From the NCBI GenBank assembly GCA_001650955.1, contig LXYP01000008.1, positions 1-64,000 on the forward strand: a DNA stretch of 64,000 nucleotides, read 5' to 3'. Every line of letters begins with the position of its first letter. The stretch's first letter is position 1. A model generated the notes under the pieces. It worked only from the letters and a program-made list of their open reading frames with translations. It ran no database searches and was not told the origin of the DNA. This document shows, in pieces, positions 19,247 through 30,890 of the stretch. Origin of the DNA: Sphingomonadales bacterium EhC05. Lineage in GTDB: Bacteria; Pseudomonadota; Alphaproteobacteria; Sphingomonadales; Sphingomonadaceae. A program made the position numbers and the translations under genes.

Positions 19247-20509
19247 CTAAAAATTTCCGCGTATCGCTGACATAAGACGCCCGAACACTGCCGAACCGCC
19301 ATATCTATGAACATTCTGCCGCGCGCTGGCCAATGATCTGAGGTCAACCGGGTCCTGGGAAGCGTAGAGTGCCAGTCCCGCCAATCCCGCGAAAGCCGGG
19401 CCGCTATGCGCTTCCGGCAAAGCGGTCAGGCCCATCGGGCGACCAATCTTGACCGTGCGGCCCAGAGCCGACTGGGCATAGTCCGCAATCCCCTTCAATT
19501 CTGCGCCGCCACCAGTCAGCACAACCTGGCGGCTGACCGGGCCGACAAAGCCCAATTCCTTGAGCGAGCGACCTATCTCACCGATCAAATGATCGAGGCG
19601 CTGACGAATGACCGCAATCAACTGAGCCCTTGTAATTCTGACAATTTCATCACCTTCTTCGGTGCCATTTTCGAGTTCCAAATCAATCATGTCATGATTG
19701 TCGCGGGGGCTGGTCGTCGCCGATCCAAAGAAGCATTTGATCCGCTCGGCCTGCGCACGCCGGAGCCCAAAGGCGGAGGCGATATCATCGGTGATATCCG
19801 CTGCGCCATAAGGCAAGGTTGTCAGACCAACGAGCATGCCGCCTGCAAAAAGTGAAACATTGGTAACCTCCGCACCCAGTTCGACCAGGGCCACACCCAG
19901 TTCGCGTTCCTCTTTAGTCAGACATGCCATGCCTGCCGCAATCGGGGATGCCACGATAGACCTTACATTCAGATGTGCCCCGCGAACGCTCATGTCGATA
20001 TTGCGTACCGGAGACCCATCCGCCAAAATCACGTGAATATCGACACCCAACCGGTCGGCGTGCAGGCCTTTTGGTTTTTTGACCCCATTGAGACCATCCA
20101 GAGTATAGAGCGCAGGCTGGGCGTGGAGCACCATCTTGCCCTTGGGATCAATGCTGTCGCGACCCGCATCGAGCAATAAATCGATATCATCCTGTTCGAC
20201 CCGGTGGCCACCCAGTTCGGTTTCGACGGATGTGAGCATGCTGGTCAGTCCACCAGCTGAAAAACTGACCCAGACATCGTCAATATTCGTCCCTGCAATC
20301 CGCTCGGCTTGCTCCACGGCATCGCGGACATCCAGTTCGGTCGTTTCCGTATCGGCAATATAGCCGCGTTTGACACCCTTGCTGGCGCGCTGTCCTGTTC
20401 CCAATACGGTCAATTCGCCATTGTCCATCCGGCCGGCGATCATTGCCGTGATTTTCGACGATCCGATATCCAGTGATGTGAAAAATTTTTCTACCCGTGC
20501 TGCCATCAT
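19247..20509 (-). CDS. ftsA: Cell division protein FtsA
   Basis: The actin-like protein that tethers FtsZ to the membrane. It has 420 residues with phosphate-1 motif FTSLDIGSSKITAMIAG and the second nucleotide block VVLTGGGAELKGI. The C-terminus ends in an amphipathic membrane-targeting segment (VFGRLMSAIRGNF). Two consecutive ATGs open the frame; AAGGG lies just upstream. It sits between ftsQ and ftsZ, the canonical order. Confidence 0.98.
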   Translation of the reverse strand: MMAARVEKFFTSLDIGSSKITAMIAGRMDNGELTVLGTGQRASKGVKRGYIADTETTELDVRDAVEQAERIAGTNIDDVWVSFSAGGLTSMLTSVETELGGHRVEQDDIDLLLDAGRDSIDPKGKMVLHAQPALYTLDGLNGVKKPKGLHADRLGVDIHVILADGSPVRNIDMSVRGAHLNVRSIVASPIAAGMACLTKEERELGVALVELGAEVTNVSLFAGGMLVGLTTLPYGAADITDDIASAFGLRRAQAERIKCFFGSATTSPRDNHDMIDLELENGTEEGDEIVRITRAQLIAVIRQRLDHLIGEIGRSLKELGFVGPVSRQVVLTGGGAELKGIADYAQSALGRTVKIGRPMGLTALPEAHSGPAFAGLAGLALYASQDPVDLRSLASARQNVHRYGGSAVFGRLMSAIRGNF

Positions 20510-20548
20510 ATCATCCCTTCAATCAAGCATTTTTTACATATGGAGTCT

Positions 20549-21433
20549 TTAGCTCGTCGGTTCGACCGGCTCGTCTTTCGGAGGCATCCGCAAATAGGCG
20601 CGCTCTGCATCACGCAGGTCAAAATGGACGATACCCCGGCCCAACAAGCGATTGACTCCGTCCATACGCGCAAAATTCAGCAAAGCGGCGGACGCCGTCT
20701 GCTGACCCTCCGGCAATGCCAGCGTTTCACCACTTTCAAATTCCAGATTCCAGCGTCTGTTACCGATCCAGGTTGCACCGGTCACCATCGGACGAAGCGC
20801 AGGTGCCGCATTGAGCAGCGCATCCAGTTGCGAAAATTTTGCATTTGCCTTTTTGCCGACGACCACAGGCAGGCCGGGCATTTCTTCTTTCTGGATTTCC
20901 TCCAGCGGGTAACCGGTCTTGTCGATCAACGAGAGCTTGCCTTGATGCTGCCAGACCGCGACAGGTTCACGCTCGGTAATCTCAACGACCAGCGTATCCG
21001 GGAGACGCCGCGATATTCGAGCCTCCTTGATCCAGCCATTGGCGAGCAAATCGTCGCGCACGTCATCAATATCCACCAACAGCATCGAGCGATCTTTTTG
21101 CGCCAATGTGATTTCATAGACTTTGAGTTCATCAAGCCGATTGACGCCGGTCACCTCCACCCGTTTCACTTCGAAGCCAGCCCGGCCGACCGCAGCCGCC
21201 ACTTCCGTCTTCACCCGTTCGGTAATACCCGAATAATAAGCGACACTGTAAGTTCCGAGCAGAAATACTGCGACCAGTCCCCAAGTCAGACCTTTTTGCA
21301 CCTGCGCCTCGCTGATCGGCATGGCGCGGAGCATCTTGTCGAATATCGAGACCTGGTTAACCTTGCGCTTGGTCGCCTTGCGCGGCTTGCCCTTGGTTTT
21401 GCGATTGGTTCGCTTGACCGATGTTGTTGTCAT
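20549..21433 (-). CDS. ftsQ: Cell division protein FtsQ
   Basis: A bitopic division protein linking early and late divisome parts. It has 294 residues: a very basic cytoplasmic tail (KRTNRKTKGKPRKATKRK), one TM at about 50-70, a POTRA domain at about 85-155 (FEVKRVEVTGVNRLDE) and the FtsQ/DivIB beta domain to about 275. The start overlaps the ddl stop by 4 nt (ATGA). Confidence 0.96.
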   Translation of the reverse strand: MTTTSVKRTNRKTKGKPRKATKRKVNQVSIFDKMLRAMPISEAQVQKGLTWGLVAVFLLGTYSVAYYSGITERVKTEVAAAVGRAGFEVKRVEVTGVNRLDELKVYEITLAQKDRSMLLVDIDDVRDDLLANGWIKEARISRRLPDTLVVEITEREPVAVWQHQGKLSLIDKTGYPLEEIQKEEMPGLPVVVGKKANAKFSQLDALLNAAPALRPMVTGATWIGNRRWNLEFESGETLALPEGQQTASAALLNFARMDGVNRLLGRGIVHFDLRDAERAYLRMPPKDEPVEPTS

Positions 21434-22362
21434 AATGCCTCTCTTATGATCATTTCGACCAGTTGTTCGTAGCTGATACCCATCTGCTTGGCCTGTTCCG
21501 GGACGAGACTGAGCGGAGTCATGCCGGGCTGAGTGTTCGTTTCCAACACGAACAGGCCCGCGGCCCCCAATTCGTCATCCCAGCGGAAGTCGGTCCGAGA
21601 TGTGCCCTTACATCCCAAAATCTGATGCGCCCGCAGTGCATAGTCGAGGCAAAGCGCCTCGATATCCGATGGAATTTGGGCCGGACAGATATGGTTGGTC
21701 AGCCCTTCGGTATATTTGGCTTCATAGTCATAGAAACCCGCCTTGGTTTGCAACTCGGTCACACAAAGCGGCTTGCCACCAACGACTGCAGTGGTTAGTT
21801 CGCGCCCCTTGATAAAAGGTTCCGCGAGCAGCTCGTCAAACTCCTGCCACGGACCAACGACATCGCGGCCTATGGGATTGCCGTAATTGCCCTGCTCGGT
21901 CACAATGGCGACGCCGACAGATGAGCCCTCGTTGACCGGTTTCAGAACATAGGGACGCGGCAAGGGATCAGCCCGATATATTTCTTCGCTTTTGACCATC
22001 TTGCCGCGCGGCATTGGAATGCCAGCTGGCACCAATTGCTGTTTGGTCAGTTCCTTGTCGATCGCAATCACCGAGGTGGCAAGGCCGCTATGGGTATAGG
22101 GGATCTGCATCAGGTCGAGCATGCCCTGGACGCTGCCATCTTCTCCCGGACAGCCATGGAGCGCATTGAACACGATATCGGGCCGGATATTATCGAGCAC
22201 CAGTGCGACGTTGCGATCCATATCGACGCGCGTCACCTGGTGACCGTTTTTTTCCAGCGCATTCGCAACATCATTGCCGCTCATCAGAGACACTTCGCGT
22301 TCGGCGGACCAACCGCCCATCAGGACGGCAACGTGGAGGCTTTCTTTAGCGTCAGCACTCAT
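21430..22362 (-). CDS. ddl: D-alanine--D-alanine ligase
   Basis: An ATP-grasp enzyme that joins two D-alanines for the MurF step. It has 310 residues from the ATG at 22362, which overlaps the murB stop (ATGA); a longer frame exists but the coupled start is more credible. Family landmarks are VLMGGWSAEREVSLMSG at the N-terminus, HGCPGEDGSVQGML, KPVNEGSSVGV and VLETNTQPGMTPLSLVPEQA near the C-terminus. Confidence 0.97.
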   Translation of the reverse strand: MSADAKESLHVAVLMGGWSAEREVSLMSGNDVANALEKNGHQVTRVDMDRNVALVLDNIRPDIVFNALHGCPGEDGSVQGMLDLMQIPYTHSGLATSVIAIDKELTKQQLVPAGIPMPRGKMVKSEEIYRADPLPRPYVLKPVNEGSSVGVAIVTEQGNYGNPIGRDVVGPWQEFDELLAEPFIKGRELTTAVVGGKPLCVTELQTKAGFYDYEAKYTEGLTNHICPAQIPSDIEALCLDYALRAHQILGCKGTSRTDFRWDDELGAAGLFVLETNTQPGMTPLSLVPEQAKQMGISYEQLVEMIIREAL

Positions 22363-23255
22363 GCCGCATCCCCGATCCGCTGAATTTCCCACTGCAGTTC
22401 GACGCCGCTATGCGCCTTGACCCGCTTGCGTACTTCTTCACCCAGAGCTTCAATATCTGCGGAGCTTGCACCGCCGAGATTGATCAGGAAATTGCAATGT
22501 TTTTCCGAGACCTGCGCTTGTCCGATTTGCAAGCCGCGACAGCCGGCATCGTCGACCAATTGCCAGGCCTTCTGGCCCTCGGGATTTTTATAAGTGCTAC
22601 CGCCCGTCTTGGTGCGCAGCGGCTGGGATGCCTCGCGTTCGTCGGCGATACGCTTCATTTCGGCACCAATTGCAACGGGATCTCCGCTCTGTCCGCGAAA
22701 CCGCGCACTGACGACTATCGAACCTTCGGGCAATTCGGAATGACGATAAGTATAGCCCATGTCAGATAGAGGAATAGTGACGAGATCGCCGCTGCGCATC
22801 ACCACTTCTGCACTTTCCAGCACATCACAGACTTCGCGCCCATAGGCGCCCGCATTCATCCGGACGGCACCGCCAATGGTCCCGGGAATACCGCGCAGAA
22901 ATTCCAGTCCGGCGATCCCATTGTCGCGGGCGTGGCTGGCCGCAGAAATTCCGGGAGCTCCCGCGCCACTACGCATCTTCAGACCATCTGTTTCGATCTT
23001 GCCAAATGACTTGCCCAGACGGACCACAACGCCCTGAATACCGCCATCGCGGATAATCAAATTTGAGCCTAACCCCAAAGGCCAGACGGGAATCTTCGGA
23101 TCAAGGTCACGCAAGAATTGCTGGAGGTCTTCGATATCTTTGGGTTCGAACAGCCATTGGGCAGAGCCCCCGCTTTTGAACCATACGAGCGGCGCGAGCG
23201 GCGCCGTTTCGGTCAGCTTGCCGCGCGTCGTCGGAATTGTTGCAACCGCGCTCAT
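22359..23255 (-). CDS. murB: UDP-N-acetylenolpyruvoylglucosamine reductase
   Basis: A flavoenzyme that reduces UDP-GlcNAc-enolpyruvate to UDP-MurNAc with NADPH. It has 298 residues from the ATG at 23255, which overlaps the murC stop by 4 nt. FAD-binding pieces include [16 protein letters not shown] and [19 protein letters not shown]; the catalytic serine region is [10 protein letters not shown] and the C-terminus holds [12 protein letters not shown]. This is the short, type II-like layout. Confidence 0.97.
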   Translation of the reverse strand: MSAVATIPTTRGKLTETAPLAPLVWFKSGGSAQWLFEPKDIEDLQQFLRDLDPKIPVWPLGLGSNLIIRDGGIQGVVVRLGKSFGKIETDGLKMRSGAGAPGISAASHARDNGIAGLEFLRGIPGTIGGAVRMNAGAYGREVCDVLESAEVVMRSGDLVTIPLSDMGYTYRHSELPEGSIVVSARFRGQSGDPVAIGAEMKRIADEREASQPLRTKTGGSTYKNPEGQKAWQLVDDAGCRGLQIGQAQVSEKHCNFLINLGGASSADIEALGEEVRKRVKAHSGVELQWEIQRIGDAA

Positions 23256-24658
23256 TGCCGTGCTGCCTTTATTTGATCGGCCAGATTGGCCGCCCATTTG
23301 GTAATATCACCAGCACCCAAACAGATCACCATGTCGTTCGGTTCAAGCAGGTCCGCCAGCCGGAGCGCCAATGCATCTGCATCGGCCACGGTTTCGGCCA
23401 GCCGGTGGCCTCGTGTTTTCAAACCCTCAACCAAGGCTTCGCTATTAATCCCTTCGATCGGGTCTTCACCGGCGACAAAAACCGGCGTGACAAATACGAT
23501 ATCAGCGTCATTAAACGCGCCCTGAAACTCTTCCATATGGTCGCGCAGGCGAGTGAAGCGATGCGGCTGCACCACCGCGATAACCCGACCTTCTGCACCT
23601 TCGCGAGCAGCAGATAGGACGGCCTGCACCTCGACCGGGTGATGACCATAGTCGTCGATGATCGTCACGCCGTCGACTTCGCCAACCTTGGTAAACCGCC
23701 GTTTTACGCCGCCGAAATGATCAAAGCCTTTGCCAATCTGTTCGTCGGTCATGCCCATTTCGAGACCAACCGCGACGGCGGCAATCGCATTTTGCACATT
23801 GTGACGACCCGGCATCGGCAGTGCGATGCCTTCGATGGTCCGGGTTTGTCCGTCACGATCGCGGATCACGACATCAAAGCGGTTACCGCCCGGAACTGGC
23901 GTAACATTGACGCCCTTCACATCGGCTTGTGCCGAAAATCCATAGGTGATCAATCGCCGGTCCCGAATGCGCGGCAGGATTGCCTGCACTTCGGGATGGT
24001 CAATGCACAGGATCGCCGCGCCATAGAAGGGAACATTTTCGATAAATTCGACAAAGCAGTCCTTGATCTTGTCGAAGCTGCCATAGTGATCGAGATGTTC
24101 CGCATCGATATTGGTGACGACCGCGATCGTGCCATCGAGCCGCAGAAAGCTGCCATCGCTCTCATCGGCTTCCACCACCATCCAGTCGCTATCGCCAAGC
24201 CGGGCATTGGAACCATATTGGTTGATGATGCCGCCGTTGATGACGGTCGGATCAATCCCGCCGACATCTAGCATCGCGGCGACCATCGATGTCGTCGTCG
24301 TTTTTCCATGAGTTCCGGCAATCGCGATGGTCGATTTGAGCCGCATCAGTTCTGCCAGCATTTCGGCACGGCGCACCAGCGGGATTCGGTGCGCGAGCGC
24401 CTGCTCCACTTCGGGATTACCACGCTTGACCGCTGTCGATGTTACCACCACCGCCGTCCCGTCGACATTTTCCGGCTTATGTCCGATTTTGACATCAATG
24501 CCCTTGGCGCGCAGGCCTTCGATGACATAGCCATCGGCAATATCGCTACCCTGTACCTTATACCCCAGATTATGCATCACTTCGGCGATGCCGGACATGC
24601 CAATCCCGCCGATGCCGACAAAGTGGATAGTTCCAATATCGGTACCTACTCCCTTCAT
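23252..24658 (-). CDS. murC: UDP-N-acetylmuramate--L-alanine ligase
   Basis: Adds L-Ala to UDP-MurNAc. It has 468 residues with the Rossmann-like N-terminal domain ([20 protein letters not shown]), the Mur-ligase P-loop [11 protein letters not shown] and the C-terminal domain ([23 protein letters not shown]). The start overlaps the murG stop (ATGA). Confidence 0.98.
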   Translation of the reverse strand: MKGVGTDIGTIHFVGIGGIGMSGIAEVMHNLGYKVQGSDIADGYVIEGLRAKGIDVKIGHKPENVDGTAVVVTSTAVKRGNPEVEQALAHRIPLVRRAEMLAELMRLKSTIAIAGTHGKTTTTSMVAAMLDVGGIDPTVINGGIINQYGSNARLGDSDWMVVEADESDGSFLRLDGTIAVVTNIDAEHLDHYGSFDKIKDCFVEFIENVPFYGAAILCIDHPEVQAILPRIRDRRLITYGFSAQADVKGVNVTPVPGGNRFDVVIRDRDGQTRTIEGIALPMPGRHNVQNAIAAVAVGLEMGMTDEQIGKGFDHFGGVKRRFTKVGEVDGVTIIDDYGHHPVEVQAVLSAAREGAEGRVIAVVQPHRFTRLRDHMEEFQGAFNDADIVFVTPVFVAGEDPIEGINSEALVEGLKTRGHRLAETVADADALALRLADLLEPNDMVICLGAGDITKWAANLADQIKAARQ

Positions 24659-25839
24659 CGTACAGCATCTTTCGCTAATGCTTGACGCGGCGCAGCGTGG
24701 TGCTGGGTTTTTTCCTGCTTCACTTTCAGCGTCTTCGACAGCGGCGATGAGCCAATGCTTTCGACCAAATCTGCCAGATCGCTCGTCGCATCAGGGCGTC
24801 CGCATTTTTTGGCAAAACGCGCGGCATTTTCGAGCGCCCCGGGTGCCAAAGCCATTTTCTGCATCTGCTTGGCAAGTTCCTTGGCAGTAAAGCGCGATTG
24901 CGGGATCGAACGCGCGCCACCAGCGGACACCATTTCCTTGACGTTAAAAGTCTGATGATCGTCCATTGCGCTGGGCAGAGGAATCAATATTGCCGGACGT
25001 CCAGCGACGGTCAATTCGGCGATCGTCGAAGCCCCTGCGCGGCCAATCACCAAATGCGCCCAACCCAGACGTTGCGGCAAATCCGGCAGATAGGTTGCCA
25101 GTTCCGCCGGAATCTCATGCTCTTTATATTTTGCGCGAACGCGCTCAATATCCTGTTCTCGACATTGTTGCGTGATTTGCAAACGACGACGCAAATGCAT
25201 GGGCAACATCGCCATTGCGTCAGGTACAATATCAGAAAGGATCGTCGCTCCTTGGCTGCCGCCGGTCACCAGGACCCTGAAAATGCCTTCCTCCGTCAGC
25301 GGGGGATAGGGCTCTTCCCGGAGCATTCTCACTTCTTCCCTTATCGGATTGCCGACGAGATGCACTTTCTCCAGATATTTCGGCTTTATCCGCTGCACAT
25401 CGGGATAGGCGGTGGCAATCGCATTAACCGAACGCGCCGCCATCCGATTGACTCTGCCAAGGACCGCATTTTGTTCATGCACGATGGTTGGCACGTCTTT
25501 GCTGTTCGCGGCAAGCAACGCCGGATAGGCCGGATAGCCGCCAAATCCGATCACGGCAGAAGGTTGGAACGTGTCATAGAGCTGCATCGCCATCTTGCGG
25601 CCCTTCAAGATCGCGCGCGCGCCGCCAAGCCAGCTGCGGGGATCTTTGGTAACCCGACCGGCAGGCAGGATATGCACCTGCCCTTCGTCGATCATTCCGG
25701 GGATTTTCTCGCCGCGCTCGTCGGTCACCAACGCCACGCGATGGCCGCGCTGCACGAGCTCCGACGCCAGAGCATAGGCCGGGATCAAATGACCTCCGGT
25801 GCCGCCGGCTGCGAGTACATAATGTTTGGAAAAGCTCAT
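24655..25839 (-). CDS. murG: UDP-GlcNAc--lipid I GlcNAc transferase
   Basis: The peripheral membrane glycosyltransferase that converts lipid I to lipid II. It has 394 residues from the ATG at 25839, which overlaps the ftsW stop. GT28 motifs are [16 protein letters not shown] at the N-terminus, GGSQGA in the middle and [20 protein letters not shown] for UDP-GlcNAc. About 25 extra basic residues ([18 protein letters not shown]) extend the C-terminus beyond the usual end and might aid membrane binding. Confidence 0.97.
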   Translation of the reverse strand: MSFSKHYVLAAGGTGGHLIPAYALASELVQRGHRVALVTDERGEKIPGMIDEGQVHILPAGRVTKDPRSWLGGARAILKGRKMAMQLYDTFQPSAVIGFGGYPAYPALLAANSKDVPTIVHEQNAVLGRVNRMAARSVNAIATAYPDVQRIKPKYLEKVHLVGNPIREEVRMLREEPYPPLTEEGIFRVLVTGGSQGATILSDIVPDAMAMLPMHLRRRLQITQQCREQDIERVRAKYKEHEIPAELATYLPDLPQRLGWAHLVIGRAGASTIAELTVAGRPAILIPLPSAMDDHQTFNVKEMVSAGGARSIPQSRFTAKELAKQMQKMALAPGALENAARFAKKCGRPDATSDLADLVESIGSSPLSKTLKVKQEKTQHHAAPRQALAKDAVR

Positions 25840-27095
25840 ACTGCTATCCGTCCTTTTTCCGGCCATGCCGAGATATAATGCGAACGGTCCAAATAGGGGT
25901 TTCGGCGAGTAAATGCGAGCAAAAGTCCAATCCCGCAGAACAGCGCGAGGGCCGACGATCCGCCATAGCTGACAAATGGCAATGTCATGCCCTTGGAGGG
26001 AAATAGCTGAAGGTTGACCGCCATATTGATAAGCGCCTGCCCGCCAAATTGCGCTGTAAGACCGGTTACCGCCAATATGATGAAATTGTCCTCCTCATCC
26101 AGCAGGCGCAGAAATACCCGGACAATGATCGCCAGATAGACCAAGGCAATAGCAATGCAGGCGAGCAAGCCGAATTCCTCGCCAATCACCGAAAATATAT
26201 AATCTGTATGCGCTTCGGGAAGATTGAATTTCGCTGTTCCGAGGCCTGGTCCCGTGCCGAGCAGACCGCCTCCGGTTAGCGCTTTATGGGCAAACATCAC
26301 TTGATCGAACTCACCGCCGCCGAACAGCCAGCTGTTGATTCGCAAAGTCGCAACGGGATAGAAGAAATAGGCTCCCAGCAAACCACCAACACCGCCGACA
26401 CCGACGGCAGCAATCAGCCGCGCTGACAGCCCCGACACCATCATCATCGCGAACCAGATGCCGCAAAAGATAATCGTCTGCCCAAGATTCGGCTGCATCA
26501 ACAATAATATCGCGATGATGCCGGTCAGCACGACAGACAGGGAGATCACCGGCAATGAAGGATCTTTCACTCTCAGCGACAGCAGCCACGCTACGGACAC
26601 GGCGTAAAATGGCTTCAAAAACTCGCCGGGCTGAACAGTTGCAAAACTATATCCGATCCAGCGCTGAGCACCATTGACCGTCTTGCCGAAGATCGGGACC
26701 AGAAACAGCAAGATGATGGCAGCGACCGCGCCCATGATTGCCAGGCGGCGCGCCTGCTCCTTGGGCAGCATTGATACGACCAGCATGATCGGTATCCCGA
26801 CAATCACCCATCCAAGTTGACGGTAGAAATAATATAAGGGCTCGATCGTTACCGCCGCCGTGCTTTGCTTCAATGTGGTTGCCGGAGAAGCCGCGGCCAC
26901 GGCAATCAGCCCAATTGCAACCAATGTCAGAATCAGGCCCAGCAAAACCCGATCGAGTTCCCAGAACCAGATAGCCAATGGCGTACGGTCGCTCCGACCG
27001 AGCCGTGAATTCAGTTGAAAGCGCTTCTTTGGAAGGACTTGACCGCTGTCGGGAAGAGAATCCGGCGTTGTGTTTTTGGCAGGAATATCATTCAT
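25836..27095 (-). CDS. ftsW: Peptidoglycan glycosyltransferase FtsW (SEDS family)
   Basis: A SEDS polymerase working with FtsI at the septum. It has 419 residues with about ten TMs after a 50-residue cytoplasmic N-terminus. SEDS signatures include QRWIGYSFATVQPGEFLKP, HTDYIFSVIGEEFG and the C-terminal LPFVSYGGSS. The start overlaps murD by 4 nt. Confidence 0.97.
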   Translation of the reverse strand: MNDIPAKNTTPDSLPDSGQVLPKKRFQLNSRLGRSDRTPLAIWFWELDRVLLGLILTLVAIGLIAVAAASPATTLKQSTAAVTIEPLYYFYRQLGWVIVGIPIMLVVSMLPKEQARRLAIMGAVAAIILLFLVPIFGKTVNGAQRWIGYSFATVQPGEFLKPFYAVSVAWLLSLRVKDPSLPVISLSVVLTGIIAILLLMQPNLGQTIIFCGIWFAMMMVSGLSARLIAAVGVGGVGGLLGAYFFYPVATLRINSWLFGGGEFDQVMFAHKALTGGGLLGTGPGLGTAKFNLPEAHTDYIFSVIGEEFGLLACIAIALVYLAIIVRVFLRLLDEEDNFIILAVTGLTAQFGGQALINMAVNLQLFPSKGMTLPFVSYGGSSALALFCGIGLLLAFTRRNPYLDRSHYISAWPEKGRIAV

Positions 27096-28426
27096 TGCGC
27101 TGCATCCCTCGCTGCGGTGCCGACCATATCTTTGACGATGACAGACTCAGCCGCGCAGCGGAAGCAATCCCCGCGCGCCTCGAAATCACGAAACTGGTCA
27201 AAAGATGCGCAAGCCGGCGATAGTAAAATCACCTCGCCGGGCTTAGCATTGGCGGCCGCCCGCTGCACCGCAGTCAGCATCATTTCACAAGATTCGACGG
27301 GCATATGATCGGTCAGCAGTTTTTCAAACATTGGCGCTGCTTCTCCAATTGTATAAGCTTTGACAATATTATCAAAAAACGGCTCACATTCTTCAAGATT
27401 TTCACTTTTCGGGACGCCGCCCAAAATCCAGTGAATATTCGGATAGGCACCTAGTGCCGGACCGGTTGAGGCTGGATTTGTTGCTTTGCTATCATTTACA
27501 AAAAGAACGCCGTGCGCCTCGGCGACCCGTTCCATCCGATGGGCAAGTCCTTTGAAACTGGCCAGAGCGAGCCGCCATTGGTCTTCGCCAATGCCCAAAG
27601 CCTCGACCGCCGCAATTGCGGCTATGGCATTTTGCAGATTATGTGGCCCTTGCAACGAAGGCCAGTCCGCTTGCCCCTCGACCCTGCGATTACTGGTGTC
27701 GACGATATTCTGAACCCGGCCCAGATCGCGCAAGCCATGCAAAGCGAGACGCGACTTCTCGTCATCGCCGGAAAAAATCGCCGTATGGTCAGCACCAAGC
27801 ATGTCAAATAAGCGTGCTTTTGCCGCAGCATAGTCATGGAAACTATCATAGCGGTCGAGGTGATCAGGACTGATGTTCAGCAACATCGCAACATCGCAGT
27901 CGAGACTGAAGGTCAGGTCGATTTGGTAGCTGGACAATTCCAGCACATAGACCCCGCCATCCGCAAGCGGTTCCTGCGAGAGAATTGGAACGCCGATATT
28001 GCCCCCCATGACCGCCGGAACAGATGTACTTTCGATGATATGATGGATGAGCGCTGTCGTCGTCGACTTGCCATTAGTGCCTGTAATTCCAACCACTTTA
28101 TGAGGAGGGAGCTGGTCTCGTGCTTGCGCAAAAAGTTCTATATCGCCAATGATCGGCACGCCTTCGAGCGCGGCCTTCTTGGCAATGGGATGGCTGTTTA
28201 ATGGTACTCCGGGTGAAACAACAAGGGCTTCATAGCCGGTAAGATCGCATTCCATCGGATCACCAATGGTGGCTTTCCGAGCGGCAATTTCGCGCAGGTC
28301 CTGACGATTATCCCAAGCCAATAGCTCGGCGCCACTGGCATGCAGGCTATCGAGTGTTGCCATGCCGGACCGCGCCAGCCCCAAGATGGCATAGCGTTTT
28401 CCAGCAAAGGCGGGCGAAGTGATCAT
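27092..28426 (-). CDS. murD: UDP-N-acetylmuramoylalanine--D-glutamate ligase
   Basis: Adds D-Glu to UDP-MurNAc-L-Ala. It has 444 residues from the ATG at 28426, overlapping the mraY stop by 4 nt; the 28 residues upstream in frame do not resemble the family. Motifs: GLARSGMAT in the N-terminal nucleotide-sugar domain, [15 protein letters not shown] for ATP, and [11 protein letters not shown], which is diagnostic for MurD. Confidence 0.97.
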   Translation of the reverse strand: MITSPAFAGKRYAILGLARSGMATLDSLHASGAELLAWDNRQDLREIAARKATIGDPMECDLTGYEALVVSPGVPLNSHPIAKKAALEGVPIIGDIELFAQARDQLPPHKVVGITGTNGKSTTTALIHHIIESTSVPAVMGGNIGVPILSQEPLADGGVYVLELSSYQIDLTFSLDCDVAMLLNISPDHLDRYDSFHDYAAAKARLFDMLGADHTAIFSGDDEKSRLALHGLRDLGRVQNIVDTSNRRVEGQADWPSLQGPHNLQNAIAAIAAVEALGIGEDQWRLALASFKGLAHRMERVAEAHGVLFVNDSKATNPASTGPALGAYPNIHWILGGVPKSENLEECEPFFDNIVKAYTIGEAAPMFEKLLTDHMPVESCEMMLTAVQRAAANAKPGEVILLSPACASFDQFRDFEARGDCFRCAAESVIVKDMVGTAARDAAQ

Positions 28427-29493
28427 CTCAGTTTCAACGTTGCCAATCCGGCCAAGGCGAGAACCAGACTGATGATCCAGAAACGGATCACGATCGTCGA
28501 CTCCGACCAACCAAGCTGTTCAAAATGATGATGAATAGGTGCCATTCGAAACACCCGCCTGCCGGTCCGCTTAAAGAAAAAGACCTGCACAATCACCGAA
28601 ACGGCCTCAAGTACAAACAGACCTCCGACGATAGCCAGTACGATTTCGTGATGGATTGACACAGCAATCGCGCCCAGCGCGCCGCCGAGTGCCAAACTCC
28701 CGGTGTCGCCCATGAACACCGCCGCGGGTGGCGCGTTAAACCACAGAAAGGCAAGGCAGGCACCAATGATACAAGCACAAAAAATCGCAAGCTCGCCGGC
28801 CCCGGGGACGAACGGAATACCAAGATATTCGGCGAAAACGGCATTGCCCGACAAATAGACCAATACTAAGAAGGTCGCGCTAGCAATTGCCACCGGCATG
28901 GTGGCAAGCCCATCCAGACCATCGGTCAAATTGACCGCATTGCCGGCTCCAACGATTACAAACATCGCGAAGGGAAAATAGAACCAGCCCAGATTCAGTT
29001 GCACGTCATTGAAGAATGGGACGTAAAGATTGGTGCCGATCTGCTGGACAATCAACCATGTCGCGAAACCAGCGATCACAAATTCCAGAATAAGGCGAAT
29101 TCTCCCCGGCACCCCCTTATGGCTGGCCTTGCTGACCTTGTCATAATCGTCCATGAAGCCGATAGCGCCAAAACCCAGAGTCACAAATATACAGGCCCAG
29201 ACAAAGATATTTGTCAGGTCCATCCACAGCAATAGTGAAACCATCAGTGAAATCAGGATCATCAGTCCACCCATTGTCGGTGTACCGGCTTTCTTGAAAT
29301 GAGTGACGGGTCCATCCTCGCGGATCGGCTGGCCCTTGCCCTGCCTCATCCGGAGCATGTTGATGAATTTCGGGCCGATCAGCATGCCGATAAAAAGAGA
29401 TGTCGCAATCGCTGCTCCCGAACGGAAGCTGAGATAGCGAAAGACATTGAATATGCCTTCAAACTCCAGCCATTGGGCCAATAAATAAAACAT
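28423..29493 (-). CDS. mraY: Phospho-MurNAc-pentapeptide translocase
   Basis: An integral membrane enzyme making lipid I on undecaprenyl phosphate. It has 356 residues with ten TMs and the conserved catalytic stretches [28 protein letters not shown] and the histidine loop HHHFEQLGW. The ATG overlaps the murF stop by one nucleotide (TAATG). Confidence 0.98.
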   Translation of the reverse strand: MFYLLAQWLEFEGIFNVFRYLSFRSGAAIATSLFIGMLIGPKFINMLRMRQGKGQPIREDGPVTHFKKAGTPTMGGLMILISLMVSLLLWMDLTNIFVWACIFVTLGFGAIGFMDDYDKVSKASHKGVPGRIRLILEFVIAGFATWLIVQQIGTNLYVPFFNDVQLNLGWFYFPFAMFVIVGAGNAVNLTDGLDGLATMPVAIASATFLVLVYLSGNAVFAEYLGIPFVPGAGELAIFCACIIGACLAFLWFNAPPAAVFMGDTGSLALGGALGAIAVSIHHEIVLAIVGGLFVLEAVSVIVQVFFFKRTGRRVFRMAPIHHHFEQLGWSESTIVIRFWIISLVLALAGLATLKLR

Positions 29494-30890
29494 TAATACT
29501 CCCCACTCACCAGCGACGAAACGACGCTGCCGAGCCCCAAATAATTTGAACCTTTGACTAGAAGGATATCCCCATCGCTGATCTTCTTTGCGACCTCGGT
29601 CAGCGCGTCCGATGCATTATCGACATGTGATATTTCGAGATCGTGATCAAGCGCTTGTTGCAGTTTTGAGACAGTATGCCTCATATCATCGCCGACCAAA
29701 ATTACGCTCGACAATTTGGCTCCGACAATATCTTCTGCCAAGGCTTCGTGAAATGCGCGGGAACCGTCACCCAGTTCGCCCATCGCCCCAAGAATGGCGA
29801 TTTTTTTGCCGGCCGGATCGGTCAAAGCCATTTGCTGCAGGGTCGCTTGCATCGAAACCGGATTGGCGTTGTAACTTTCGTCGATAAGTTGGAAAATGCC
29901 GCCGTCCGCCAAAGATATCCGGTGGCGCTTTCCGCGACCTTCGATCCCGCCAAGCTCGGCCAGCGCCAGTCCGGCACAAGCCAGATCGCCGGCGGCGGCA
30001 TCGACCGCCGCCAATATCGCGAGGCTGTTGGATACCCAGTGCTTGCCCGGTTCGGCAATCGTATAGCAAAGGCTCTTGTCGCGAATTTTTGCGGTCACCA
30101 ACGACCCGCCTTGCGGCGCAGGCACGACGTCGATCGCCCTCACATCAGCGTCCACGCCAAAGCCGAAACTGACAATATTTTGGCAATAACGCCCGGCCGC
30201 TGCTTTCAGTCGCTGATAATGCGGATTATCGAACGGGATGATAGCAGTGCCATCTGCGGTCAGTCCCTCAAAAATCTCTGCTTTGGCATCTGCTATGCCT
30301 TCTTCACCATGTACAAAGTTACCAATATGGGCTGGCCCGATCGTCGTGATCACCGCCACATCGGGTCGAACGAGCTGCGTGAGTTCAGCTAATTCTCCAG
30401 CATGGTTCATTCCCATTTCAAAAATGCCATAGTCTGCAGATTTGGCCATCCGCGACAGGCTTAGCGGCACACCGACATGGTTGTTATAGCTTTTGACCGA
30501 CCGATGTGCATGGCCCAGTGAACAGCGATCCAATGCAGCAAACAAGGCATCTTTGGTGCCGGTTTTGCCAACTGATCCGGTCACGCCGATAATCTTTGAT
30601 GCCGTGCGGTCACGAGAGGCTTTCGCTAACAAGTTCAACGCTACAGTGGTGTCTGACACCAAAATATGCGGCCCATCGACGGGCTCGCTAACGATGGCGC
30701 CGGCCGCACCCGCTGCAAAGGCCTGATCGACAAATAGATGCCCGTCACTATGCTCGCCCTTCAATGCCAGGAACAAATCCCCCGGACCAATCTCACGAGA
30801 ATCAAAAGCAACGCCGTTGACGGTAAAGTCACCACTGACTTGGCCTTGCATTGATGCTGCAAGGGCAGAAGAGGTCCACAATGCCGTCAC
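29493..30890 (-). CDS. murF: UDP-MurNAc-tripeptide--D-Ala-D-Ala ligase
   Basis: Adds D-Ala-D-Ala to complete the pentapeptide. I start it at the GTG at 30890 (465 residues, sequence [12 protein letters not shown]), because that GTG overlaps the murE TGA by 4 nt (GTGA), the coupling seen at most junctions here. An ATG seven codons upstream would overlap murE by 25 nt and adds residues that do not look like MurF. Motifs: [18 protein letters not shown], the P-loop [15 protein letters not shown] and [11 protein letters not shown]. Confidence 0.96.
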   Translation of the reverse strand: MTALWTSSALAASMQGQVSGDFTVNGVAFDSREIGPGDLFLALKGEHSDGHLFVDQAFAAGAAGAIVSEPVDGPHILVSDTTVALNLLAKASRDRTASKIIGVTGSVGKTGTKDALFAALDRCSLGHAHRSVKSYNNHVGVPLSLSRMAKSADYGIFEMGMNHAGELAELTQLVRPDVAVITTIGPAHIGNFVHGEEGIADAKAEIFEGLTADGTAIIPFDNPHYQRLKAAAGRYCQNIVSFGFGVDADVRAIDVVPAPQGGSLVTAKIRDKSLCYTIAEPGKHWVSNSLAILAAVDAAAGDLACAGLALAELGGIEGRGKRHRISLADGGIFQLIDESYNANPVSMQATLQQMALTDPAGKKIAILGAMGELGDGSRAFHEALAEDIVGAKLSSVILVGDDMRHTVSKLQQALDHDLEISHVDNASDALTEVAKKISDGDILLVKGSNYLGLGSVVSSLVSGEY